Origin: Madurella fahalii
Taxonomy: Eukaryota; Ascomycota; Sordariomycetes; Sordariales
DNA: 64,000 nt
Direction: 5' to 3'
Assembly (NCBI GenBank): GCA_029876055.1
Contig: CM056875.1
Location: 2,170,001-2,234,000, forward strand
The translations under genes and the position numbers were made by a program. Positions 9,631 to 19,899 of the stretch are shown in pieces (the first letter of the stretch is position 1; every line of letters starts with the position of its first letter). The notes below the pieces were generated by a model, which saw nothing but the letters and a program-made list of their open reading frames with translations, made no database searches and was not told where the DNA came from.

Positions 9631-12600
9631 ATGGATGCGCCGACCGCTATCTCCACCAAAACAGGGGATGTCGAGTGGCGGTTCAGCAAGATCTTGAGAG
9701 AGCTGCAGTCAGGCAGCGGAGCGTTTACCGTGAGTCTTGCATCACCACTCGGCGACGAAACAAACGCCACTAACCGGGATTTTTAGACGACGGTTTCAGC
9801 CGATGCAGTGGGCGATGTCCGCGACAAATTCCAGCTATGGGCTGGGAATATCGGAGCGCGGAATGCCTCGGCGTCCGCCTTTTCTCTCGAGTCGCGGCTT
9901 GTTGCGGCCGGCGAGCTCTTGGACCAAGTCGCGGATCTACTAGATGACGTGGAAGATGCGCTGGATGATTGTAAGCAGATAACGTTCGCCTGTCCCTTGC
10001 CTAACTAGTATCCGGTGGCCTCGGAGGCTTACACTAGGGTAATGTTGATGGTAGTATTTGAGATTATCATCGGAAACCACGATAACAGGTCAATCAAATC
10101 CATTTCAGAATCCTGCGATTCGAGTCCGGGGCAAGCAGAAAAAGATGAGGCCCACGACATCCTTGACGTCGCATCCGAGTGCATACGGAGCCTCCTCCGG
10201 ATTTCCATCCTCATCCGCAAGGCAACTCCCCGCGACCGGTTCAGCAAAGCCCTTCAGGCAACCAGCAATACAACGAGACCTTTCCTCGACCAGTTCGACA
10301 TCGGCCACGTGACAGAGCGGTACCCTAAGCTAAGGAAGGAGGAGTCAAGATGGTTGTGTGAGCGGCTCGGTCGGGCTATCACGAAGCGCCGCCAGTTTCT
10401 TCGATACTTGCGTGATCACAGGTCGAGGATTGCCGGTGGTCCCGGATGGAGCGAAGAGGCAGAAGAAGAGGAAGTGACAAACTCCATCTTGGCAAAGAAC
10501 GCCTTCGTGGTGTCGGGCGACGCGACTGGCAGGTCGACGCACTCTGAGGCAGCCACCAAAACCGGTAGCGCCTCGGAGGGAGCACATACACGTCCTTCCA
10601 CGAAGGCGTCCACACTAGATATTGCAAAGCTTGCGCTTTTAGAGGCAGGCGAACCAGAGGGGGGGGACGCCACGTCCTATGTTTCGGCCAGTTCGTCATT
10701 CCATATGGCTGAAAGCGGCGACGCAACACTCCGCCTCCCCACTCTCGCGGAAGTCAGTAAGGGCGAGGCTATGTTCGAGTGCCCGTTCTGCTTCGGGATA
10801 CAAACCACGTCCAAAGACTGGGAGTGGCGCAAGCATGCATTTCATGACCTCAGGGCTTACGTCTGCACTTTCAGCGGTGTCGAGTGCGATACGCGCATTT
10901 TCGGTGACAGCCGAACATGGTTTGATCATGAAATGCAGTGCCATCGCGGAAAGTGGATGTGCGTCCTCTGTCAAAAGGGTCCGTTCGAGTCATCGCAGCA
11001 GATAGAAGCCCACGCTCGGAGGAGACATGCAAATGTCCTGACTCACGACAGCCAGTTGCAGGCCATGTTGAGCGCAAGCAAGCGGTCCCCTGACGCGCTT
11101 CCCGCCCAGGACTGTCCTTTCTGCGACGAGTGGGCTAACTCTCTCAAGGCGGCCACCCCCCTTCCGGAAGGGATGGCTGCCTTAGAGGCGGTAATCACTG
11201 TTGATCCCACGCAGTTTTGACGCCATGTTGCGTCTCACCAAGAGCAGCTTGCCCTATTCGCCATGCCCAGGATATCAGGAGAAGAATACCACGTACAAGA
11301 GCTATACGACAGCTTGAGCAGGAGCCTCTCCGGCCTTAGCCACGGATTGGATTCGGAGGGAGGCAGCGGCGAGCACGGTAGACCTTGGCTTCCAGATCCA
11401 CCGCTGCATATTGCAGTGGCTTCAGGAAACCTAGAAGAAGTCGAACGGCTGCTCAAAGAAGGAGCGGATCCTGAGATCAAGGGAGAGACTTGGGGAGATA
11501 TCTACAGGGCGGCGCTTTCCGTTGAGCCTAGGTCGTATCAATATCTTCGCAAGATCCAAGACCTGGTGCGACACTTTCACTCCGATATTTTGTACGCCCC
11601 GGCCGATTATGAGAAACCAGGACCCGAAGCAAGCGTGTCGGATTTAATCAGAACCAGCCCAGGAAAGGAGAGAATTTCCCAACGGGAGGCCGTTGGACAT
11701 GGGACCGGCGCATCGAAATTACCTCCTGGGCCTCGCCAGGGCCAACCTCACCCTTACAATTCGGAAGAGGACGACTTTGGTTACAGCTATACGGATCCAT
11801 CAAGCCTAGCGCGCTATGACATCGGCTACCGCAGGCTACGGAGACCAAGCCTCGAGTCCCTCGACCGCGTACGCCGCGTTTCATATCCATCCCGAGAGGA
11901 CGAAAGCGGCATTGTCGAGCCAAGGGACGATAATGACCTTCCTTTGTCAAGGAACCAGCGCCGAACATTTACGCCTGGCGTGGAGAATGCATACGGACAT
12001 CGCAGGTCCTCCGCCCTGCTCCTGTCACCCAGCCCGAGAACAGCGTTTATAGACGACAATGTAGAACCTCGAGGCTTTGGCATCCGAATATCCTCCCCAG
12101 AGTCTACCTCGGCCGGCAGAACGCGTAGATCAGAGCAAGCAGCTGGACCGAGTCTAGCAAGTGGCCTCGATCATTTGTCTGGGCGTCATCAGATGACCGA
12201 ACGGCACGCCGACTACATCCAGTCTCGGCGGGATTCCGAAAGCGATAGCGACTCCAGTCTTCGGCCTTCTCAGAAAGAGCGTGTGGTTGGTCCGCCCGGT
12301 CGTCGAGACCGCGACATACCGTACTGGGAACGACATCCGTCGGAGAAGGAGTTACCAAAGCTACAACCCGCAGACGGCAGAACGGAGCCGCCCACGGTAC
12401 GCATTGCAGAACCCTCCACGGTGCCCGACCGTGACTGGGAGAAGAAGCCTCTTAAAGGAATTCTCAAACGACCCACACCTAAGTTCCCCGAGGATCCCAA
12501 CCCCATCCGAGAAGGGGTTGCAACTCAACGTAACGACCAGACGAAGCCAAGCGTACCGCCAGGGGCTAGGTGGACCAAAATCGCTCGCAGAATGGTTAGT

Positions 12601-12888
12601 CCCGAAGCTCTGATGATTGGCAAGGAGCGGTTCGAGGCCCGGGATGATTTCGTCATGGTGCTTCGTGTGCTGAGTAAGGAGGAGATTCGGGCTTACGCTG
12701 AAGCGACTGCGTCACTTAGAGGTGGGTTTTGGTGAGTCCCTGTTTGGCAAGAAGTCTTGGTGCTAACGAGTCCTACAGAGCGCCGGAGAAGGGAGGCGTC
12801 AAAGAAAGCCGTGGACGATTGGTGCGTCGTCGGTGAACCACCAGGGATACCACCACCGTATCCATGGACATCACCTGTACTGAGGTGA
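9631..12888 (+). pseudogene. acuF-like C2H2 zinc-finger / DUF8035 protein with one in-frame stop
   Basis: Proposed exons are 9631-9729, 9787-9970, 10055-12721 and 12779-12888 (1,020 codons). The middle part matches the fungal 'oxidoreductase acuF-like C2H2 zinc finger' family: FECPFC, YVCTF and WMCVLCQ Cys pairs with the following His residues. The C-terminus has the DUF8035 block KERFEARDDFVMVLRVLSKEE followed, after the last intron, by a basic ERRRREASKK stretch. A TGA at 11218-11220 interrupts TQF-stop-RHVASHQEQLALFAMP, a motif that family members read through without a break. CGA-to-TGA is the simplest cause. The frame is the same on both sides and otherwise open for hundreds of codons, so decay is recent or the stop is read through. 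The second intron acceptor (10054) is the least certain junction. Confidence 0.75.
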
Positions 12889-13971
12889 TAAATAATGTAA
12901 AGGCTGCTAGGGAACTAATTAAGTATTTCCACAAGAATGGTACGATATAGATCGTACCAAGCTGGTTTGCCTGACGTTTGCTTGTAAGTTGTTTCTTTGT
13001 ACTGAGCTCTCCCAGAATGACCGCGTCTAATCAAGGTATGCGGCAGATTCGGACCCACTCGTACTATTCTTTCCCGCATAGCTTGCTCTGGTTCATTGGA
13101 CACCGAGCTCGCTGCGCGGGGGAAACGAAGGGGCTACTGGCGGGAGAGAAACTTGAAGCGGATATCCGATGTTCGGGCTCAACGAACGGGAGAATTGGGA
13201 ACTTGTGCCTACGTAGGCACCTCCCTTGGGGCGGTAAGAGGATATCCTCAAGCTGCTGCATAGGAGGGCGCCAACCTCGAGTCGGGCTTGCCACAAGAGG
13301 TGCGCGGAAAGCGATCCCTCGTTGCTACCCGCCAACGATATTTACCTCTGTTGCTATCGGCCGGGTTTGGCGGAAATGGACACGGATTGTTGGCTCGATT
13401 CCACATCTGCTGAAGATTATGGGGGGCGAGAAAGGGCTAGGCTTCGGCGCTGCAGGCCGAGCCCGATTCTGCAGCCTACAGACGGGAGTCATTGATGGCA
13501 GCCCCCAATCCAGTGCATTGGGTTTTCACCGCGTAGGTAGTCTGTTGTACCTTCGTTAGCGTTGACGAAATGTTAGAGGTGAAAAGGACCGAGGAACCGA
13601 AGGAATGGAGCAGCGGTTCTAGTAGTGTCAAATTCCTAAAACGTTGGAACCCAAAGTCGCGATTGAGCAGCCCTGGAGATCCCGAGAAGTGGGACTCGGC
13701 AATTTTCCGACCAGTTCGTGGTGAAGGCACCTCAGGGCAATGGTTCTGAGGCCGGATCGAGCCACACGGCTTACAGAGTCAATGACAGCTGCAACCCGGT
13801 GAGCGAATTGAAAATTATTGTAAAAAATGAACTACCGCTTGGCGGTTTAGGTACCTTAATCTCTGTGGGCTCATAACCTGCAGACAAAGAGGTCTGATGG
13901 ATGTGGGACCGTTTTGCCAGCGATGGGGCGAGCTAGGGTCATAGGGCATGAGACCGGTCCCGAATTTCAAC
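12889..13971. other. Gene-free stretch between acuF-like gene and tRNA
   Basis: About 1.1 kb with no convincing coding sequence. Open frames here have no motif and no homologous look. I see no mobile-element ends. Confidence 0.5.
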
Positions 13972-14093
13972 CTCCACGTGGCGCAATGGAAGCGCGTCAG
14001 ACTGTGAGTAATCTTGACAATCTTCAATGGAGAAAAGCCCTAACATCCCCTAGTCTAATCTGAAGGCTGTGGGTTCGACCCCCACCGTGGAGT
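13972..14093 (+). tRNA. tRNA-Arg(UCU)-like gene interrupted by a 50-nt insert with spliceosomal-intron features
   Basis: The 7-bp acceptor stem (CTCCACG with CGTGGAG), GCGC D-stem, TCAGA/TCTGA anticodon stem and GTGGG/CCCAC T-stem are all perfect. A-box (TGGCGCAATGG) and B-box (GGTTCGACCCC) elements are present, with a run of seven T at 14098-14104 as Pol III terminator. The body closely matches fungal tRNA-Arg(UCU). The anticodon loop is split: CT (ending at 14003) is followed by 14004-14053, then TCTAA. Removing those 50 bases gives the standard CT-TCT-AA loop and a 72-nt tRNA. The insert starts GTGAGT, contains CCCTAACATC and ends CTAG, all pre-mRNA intron features. It lies after U33, whereas nuclear tRNA introns lie after position 37. 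Read as a normal 37/38 intron the anticodon would be GTG (His), which does not fit the body. Confidence 0.8.
14004..14053 (+). other. Intron-like insert in the tRNA anticodon loop
   Basis: A 50-nt insert between nucleotides 33 and 34 of the tRNA. It has a perfect GTGAGT donor, a CTAAC branch-type box 9 bases before its end, and a TAG acceptor. The boundaries cannot slide, because neither neighbouring base repeats, so the GT...AG ends are exact. Confidence 0.75.
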
Positions 14094-14097
14094 TCTG

Positions 14098-14104
14098 TTT
14101 TTTT
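14098..14104 (+). terminator. Pol III terminator of the tRNA gene
   Basis: Seven consecutive T on the coding strand, a few bases after the discriminator base of the tRNA. Confidence 0.85.
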
Positions 14105-14580
14105 CCCATTTACAGTGCTCGAGCAAGTCCTTTTCCCTTTTCTTAATTTTCTTCTCTTTTTTTCTTTTTGTTTTCTATCATGAGCGCTCAAGACACTCGG
14201 GCTTCCCGCGATCGGTTGATTATAATAATTGACTGCGCTGGCTTGAGCATTCCGGCTTATAGCGACTTCTTTGCCGCAGGTGATCATCGCCCACTTCAGT
14301 ACTTGTCTTAACTGGGTCTACTTGGTCCACATCCGCATGGACCACTGCCAATCCTGCACAGATCGCAAAGATAAGAGGTCACGGTCGAGAGTCCAATACC
14401 AGGCGTTATAAGTAGCAGAATGAGATATTGCCGCTCCAAGTCTCGGTGCTGTCAGTTGCATGTAGGAGATCGCGCCTCAGTAGCTAAGCCAGGAGACGAG
14501 AATTATACTGGCTTGGAGTTGCTCTATTCCACATTTGTCTGGGAGAGTTAACCCGAGAATAAACCTTGCATGAAATTCCC
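14105..14580. other. Gene-free stretch
   Basis: Nothing recognisable. Pyrimidine-rich sequence follows the tRNA terminator up to about 14180. Confidence 0.45.
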
Positions 14581-16653
14581 CTATCGATCAGCCGTCGACC
14601 CCAGTAACATTGTGCTGCCGGCAGGGCCAACCTTGACTGCAATATCCAGCACTTGCCTGCCTAAGAACTTCACCGGCTTGATGATCGCCTTCACAGAAAA
14701 TCGCCGCATCACCCCGTTTTTAGTAGCCATTACCCAAGTTCTTTCGCAACTCCCGTCAGCATGACAGACCAAGTCGGTGGTCATGGTAAGACGCTCGACA
14801 TCGTCTCCACAACATCGGATCAACATCCTCTCGACTAAAGCGAAGTCAGACATCTCCTTGTCCATACCGCTTGGATGGCCGGCTCCAGGTTCCGCTGGTG
14901 TCCACGGATACACCGCGGTATACCAGTTTTTCTTCTTTATCCACCAGTTAGCAGTTTCCTGCCATGAGCTGCCCGTATCAGTGTCGGGTGTTCTGCGACT
15001 GCCCCAGACAAGCACGATACCCTGACTGTCACCGAGGGTGCCGCGGGACCGAATACCCACAACACCGCATATCACGACCCTATCGCTGCAGAAAGAGGAT
15101 TTAGGACCACGGCTATTTGAACCCATGTCAGAAGATCCTGGTTGGGTGCCCGAAGACCGGACGCCCCAAAACCAACCACAAAGTTGCGTGGGTGCGTAAT
15201 GCTTTGCAACGTGGAGATCCAAAGGGTAACAACGCTCTAGTAACTCGATACGAGAAGGCGGGGCGTTAAACTTGGAACCCTTGAAGGCCGTCCGATGAGC
15301 CGTCTGCAGGAGGATTGTCTCACGTCTGAGTTCCGCAGGGTTAATTCTAAGCTGCAGAGTGTTATTGTTAGTGACGTTGTGAGCATGGTAGAGTACACAC
15401 TGCTGGTGGAAAGGGCGGGTTTCACTTGCATTCCCAGCTTCTTCCGGGAGCTCTTCTGTATGGCCACTCTTGAACCGGCGGCGATGTCGAACGACAGCCA
15501 GTGGGTTGTTTCATTCCAAGTTGTGTCCAACATCCGGATAAACGACCGAATTCCTGCCAAAGGTGGCGATAATTCCCGAAGGACAAGGGCAGGGTTGCTT
15601 AGGGCATCGGCTGAGCTGGAGCAGCTGAGCACCGCAATCCAGAGTTTGGAATGGCGTTCGCAAGGTGCGATGTAAGTCGAGTTGAATGCCAACATCGGAG
15701 GTCAATACCATAGGTGTCCCCGGTGGAATATTCTCGACTGTCATGGGAGGCAGCGAACTATCGAACCAACTCGGAGACTCGGCGAAGAGATATGGAAGAG
15801 GAATCAGTTTTGGGTGGGGTGGGCATTGGTTGGGTTGTGTGAAGGCGAGGATAGATTAGTCCGTAGACTTCTGCACGATTTCACGTTGCAGTCGCTGGAA
15901 GGCGTGACTTCCCTCGCCGTAAAGCAGCGGCATGTTCACCCCGAAGATTCCAAGGAGAGAGTATGCGATGTCTTCCTGCCTAGTTGTTTTGCGGTAGGCG
16001 GCCCATGACATGCGCGTAACAACACAAAACGAGTCTAGCAGGTCGGCAATATTCGAGCAGCAAAAGTCGCAAAGGGGACGCGCAATAGCTGACCTTGTGG
16101 GCGCTAGACACGGACACTGATCGCAGGGGTGCCATCGGAGAACCGGGTGGTCGATGCCCGTAATCTCAGAGAGCCACATCGCAAGGCTACCCCGATCGCC
16201 GAGCCTGGCCCAATGCATATTGTAGAATTCGACGGCAACAGGGGCGATGAGTTCCTGGAGGGTCCATCCCCGCGTGAACCATCGGTTCCTGCTTGACAAC
16301 CGCTGGGGATCCTCGGACTGGAAGTCGGAGATGTAGGCGTAACATACAGCCGCGTCGCGGTACCAGGCGAGCACGGAATTGATGGCCTCGGAGAGCTCGG
16401 CGTTGCTGGACTTGTCGATGCAGCATGTGTCAATCCAGATGTAGTCGTAGCCGTTGTTCTTGGCCACCTCGACAGCTTTGAGAACCTTGGCCAGCCCTGG
16501 CTTACCACAGGCGAGGAGCTGTGATCGCCCTCGTTGCACATCTCCAAACAGAATCTCACCGTCGCCCCAGGTATGGGATAGTATGGCGTATCTGGGGTTG
16601 TTTCCACCTACGAACTCACTGAGTTCGAAATCGTTAGTATAGAGGAGGCGCAT
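14581..16653 (-). pseudogene. HET-domain (heterokaryon incompatibility) gene, broken
   Basis: The first 265 codons encode a typical HET domain: RLLYTNDFELSEFVG, YAILSHTWGDGEI, IDTCCIDKSSNAELSEAI, WFTRGWTLQELIAP, and ending YGEGSHAFQRLQREIVQKS. Such proteins trigger fungal self/non-self cell death. The frame meets TAA at about 15865 where the family continues (KSTD-stop-SILAF); CAA-to-TAA would explain it. Downstream the plausible coding frame switches to another frame at about 15670 (PCERHSKLWIAVLSC) and back at about 15400, ending in a 213-codon open stretch that stops at 14581. The two shifts cancel each other. One nonsense codon plus two shifts make it a likely pseudogene. The C-terminal half is not a domain that I recognise. 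Confidence 0.78.
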
Positions 16654-17395
16654 TTGGTACCAAGGTTAGAATAGTACAATCTAGCTGTTTCGACCATATC
16701 CTTGGAGAATTAGCTGAGGAACGAGAGCCCGGAAGTTAGGCGCCACTGGGCCGCGATCGGTAACAAATCAAAGTATTTCTTACAGCGGGATAAATGGGAA
16801 AGCGTCTAAAGCTTTTCCATTTACGGTATCTTCCCATTGAAGTTAGAGAATCCTACTGTGCCCTAAAAAGAATCCCACCCGCTTACTTGCAATGTACCTT
16901 ATATAAACTAAAGAGGAAAAAGTTTACAACACAAAACCCTACGTTTGATATATTAATAGAAAAAAAAAAAAAAAAAACCTGAAATACCTGAATACAAGGC
17001 AGTTGTTTAACAAGGGCGAGTTAACTGGGGAGCGAGGTTCCGGAGTTGCATCAGATACTGTACCGTACCTGAGGCAGGGCGATTCTTAAGTACCCTAGGT
17101 TTTCCGGCCTTTTGCATCGCGAAGGTAATTCACAACGCTGTACAGCTACGGAGATAGTTTGATCGATTAAGTATCTCGCCCACCGAGCTTCCCCGCATTC
17201 CAATTGGCGGAACACGCGGGAGCGAGACAAACATGCAACTGTAAGATCATGTGTTCCCGGGAGTCCGCGGCACAGATAGGGCCACAGGGGGTCGCGTAAC
17301 CAACTGAAAATATAAATCTGCCGTCGCTCCATTCCTTCGCTCTTGGATCGCACGAGTGCCCGCTTCTTTTTCTCAAAACCTGCAATATAATCATA
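16654..17395. other. Intergenic, AT-rich, between divergent HET and MAPEG genes
   Basis: About 740 bases with an A-homopolymer at about 16960-16977 and no convincing gene. It holds the divergent upstream regions of the HET pseudogene and the MAPEG gene. Confidence 0.5.
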
Positions 17396-17901
17396 ATGTC
17401 GTCCCTTGGCATCGCCCTCGGCCTCCGGGCAGCTCCTTTCGCCGCAAATATCCCTAACTACGCACCCGCCTTTCTAGGCTTCCACTTCATATTTGCATAC
17501 GGCGTCCTCTCGTCGCGAACATTCAAGCAATGGTACGGCATCGACCACAACGAGTCGCCCCGCTATGACCTTGCCAAGTACGGCGACGCGGCCGTCGCAT
17601 CGGGCAAGATTACGCAAAAGCAACTCGACATGCTCAAGCGCAACGAGTCAGCCCACGCCAATGCCGTCGAGAACTACACCTTCTTTGTCGGGGCCCTCGG
17701 CTTGCTACGCTTGCGGGGGTGGACAGGACGCTTATCAATCGCGCTGGCTTGACGTATACTATCGCGCGTGTCGCATACGGTGCTGTGTATATACTGATTG
17801 ACGATCCGCTGTGGAGCCAGATTCGGGGAATTACCTGGTGGATTGGCAATTGTAGCTGCTTATATCTGCTGTATAAAGCGGCAGGCAAGTTGAATGAGTA
17901 A
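17396..17901 (+). pseudogene. MAPEG-family membrane protein, one-base frameshift
   Basis: The first ~100 codons read as a MAPEG protein (membrane-associated proteins in eicosanoid and glutathione metabolism). They have a hydrophobic first helix, then RTFKQWYGIDHNESPRYD and the family motif MLKRNESAHANAVENYTFF. After GAL the frame runs into an unrelated Arg-rich tail and a stop at 17750. One base earlier, a different frame gives ATLAGVDRTLINRAGLTYT and two more hydrophobic helices ending LYKAAGKLNE at 17901. The loss of one G at CTCGG(G)CTT, near 17700, would restore a full MAPEG of about 168 residues. A splice solution is not apparent, since the needed intron would be only 40 nt. The indel is in a short G run, so a sequencing error is possible. 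Confidence 0.72.
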
Positions 17902-18356
17902 TTCGACTGGGCGTTGAAAAGACTGGCATTGTATAATCAATTACTTACGCATCTCAAAATTAAGGTACCTTGACGCAAAGCAGGAGACTGAACGGAATTG
18001 TGGTAGTAGTTGTAATTTGTGTAAGAAAGAAAAACTGCGTCATTGATACTTAGTTACTCGCAACTCCAACCACTCCGTCCGGGCCAATAACTTAAACGGT
18101 TGTTGCTTCATTACAAGGTAAACAAACAAAGTGGTGAAATGCCACTTGAGGAGCCATACAAGCCCACCATGTGTTACCTAGAACCTGGGTCACGTCACCG
18201 CCCGAGGTACTGTACCACCAGCAGCACGAACGTGATCCTATAAAAACATCCCAAGCTTCCGTCCTCGGGACCCTCAATGCACGGAATCCAAGCACGATCA
18301 GCAGCGGTCATTCCGTCTCAACCCATCACCGGTACACCGCGCCGTCTCGCAGCGGA
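17902..18356. other. Intergenic
   Basis: No feature supported apart from the upstream region of the following ORF. Confidence 0.4.
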
Positions 18357-18917
18357 ATGTGCAAACTAATCAATTACATCCACAACAACTCCTACTGCAA
18401 CGAGTACTGCATCGAGGCCGGCGGCGAGCGCCACGTGGTGACATGCGAAGCCGTCAACACGGACGCCTGCCGGCGACAGCAGCAGAACGAGACCATCACG
18501 GTCCACCGCGACAACTGCTGGGTGCACTACAACATACTCTCGATCCAACCTCTGAAGCCCGCCTTTGACGAATTCCTCAAGACGTACGAGGTCGCCCTCC
18601 CCGAGGGCGGCACTGGCCCGGCCTTTGACCACCTCGACTTTTACGTCCGCGTCTGCGTGCTCGACTTCTTCAACATCCTGATGATCCATTTCATGAGGCG
18701 GCACTGGCGCTGGCTCGAAGAGCGCGTGCACGGGGACCAATCCGGGCGGCCCGTGTCATTTGCGTACGGGGACGTGCAGCGCGAGTGGGAGGAGGAGTTC
18801 AAGACAATCTTGGAGGGGGCGAGGAGGGTTTATCGCCAGGTTCGCGTCGGGGCGCACTGGGAGGGCCAGACTGAGGAGTTTGTGAGGTGGTTTCGGGATC
18901 ATCCTTTTTATCCGTGA
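18357..18917 (+). CDS. Hypothetical protein, 186 aa, Cys-rich N-terminus
   Basis: I do not recognise the family. I chose the ATG at 18357 because the codons from MCKLINYIHNNSYCNEYC onward look compact and protein-like, whereas the 62 codons upstream in the same frame do not. The first 50 residues hold six cysteines, followed by a mixed helical region containing FFNILMIHFMRRHWRW and an acidic/basic C-terminal half ending VRWFRDHPFYP. No signal peptide or membrane segment stands out. Strong GC bias and uninterrupted length support real coding, now or until recently. Confidence 0.55.
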   Translation: MCKLINYIHNNSYCNEYCIEAGGERHVVTCEAVNTDACRRQQQNETITVHRDNCWVHYNILSIQPLKPAFDEFLKTYEVALPEGGTGPAFDHLDFYVRVCVLDFFNILMIHFMRRHWRWLEERVHGDQSGRPVSFAYGDVQREWEEEFKTILEGARRVYRQVRVGAHWEGQTEEFVRWFRDHPFYP

Positions 18918-19899
18918 CGGGTTGCTTGCACCTACCTGAAAGTTTGAATGTTGTGAAGGTTGACTGAGCTCTTCGGGATGGCGACGGTAAATCCTCGTCA
19001 AGGGTAATAATAAGATAAATTTAAAAGATAGGTGAACCGGCAATTCCGGAAGATAGTTAGATACAAGTTGAGGTGTTAGATTAGCAGTGTTGCAGGTTCA
19101 TGTTATTTTCACAATGAACACTACGTCAAGTTGAGCTTGTTTAGTTGATAATACGTATCTACCACCACGAAGACAACCTGTATGGCTGGGAAGACAGTTT
19201 CTGAGGTTGGAATTCAGACAACATACTCTAACTTAGTCGTCCTGTCTTAGTGTTCAACGACGGAGGTGAGCTAATTGTATCATCTTCTGGCTCTTGATTT
19301 TTTACTACTCCACGGTCATTCTCATGAATGTAGTTGTATTTCTTCGTCTGGCTAAATTTGAAGAAACTCGCCGGGTTCGGCAGAAAGCAGGAGACGAGAT
19401 TCCTCTTGCTTGTACCTGAGAGTCCGTGATCGGTGGGGAGCGTGTGCTGCTTTGGATAGTTATAGACTCAACAAGCATCAACCAAACTAGTGGAGAACTG
19501 AACGACAAACCTGCTTCATAAGCCCATCATTTACATTACTCAATGAGTGGCACCAGCCACTCGGATCTTTCGAGACCTACAGGAAGAGGACGCTGATGTT
19601 TTATCAGTAATATGCCCAACCCGTTTCGTCGGCCCCAACAGCGAGGCTTTGACTCCTGTCGGATTCAAGAGTACCAAACAGTCTGACATATGCTATATCT
19701 CTTATCTCTTCTAACGTAATGTACAAACAGCCCCGCTAACTTTACAATTTCGCCGTACTCGGCTTCGGCCACCGCAAAGTGCATTGGGCTAGCACTTTGG
19801 TGCGGAAAGCGGATGTCAGCTTGTAGTTGAGCAAGCTGAACTGAATTTTGGTTCTGTTTTCTGTTGAAGTTTAATCAATCCATTCTACTACTTCCAATG
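18918..19899. other. Gene-free, AT-rich stretch before the cluster
   Basis: About 980 bases with many stops in all frames and no recognisable element ends. This may be old repeat-derived sequence, but nothing proves it. Confidence 0.45.

Noticed and set aside
13972..14093. tRNA-His(GUG) with an ordinary 37/38 intron
   Set aside because: The body, stems and the TCTAA 3' half of the loop match tRNA-Arg(UCU). The His reading would need the whole UCUAA to be intronic by coincidence. It is kept as the main alternative.
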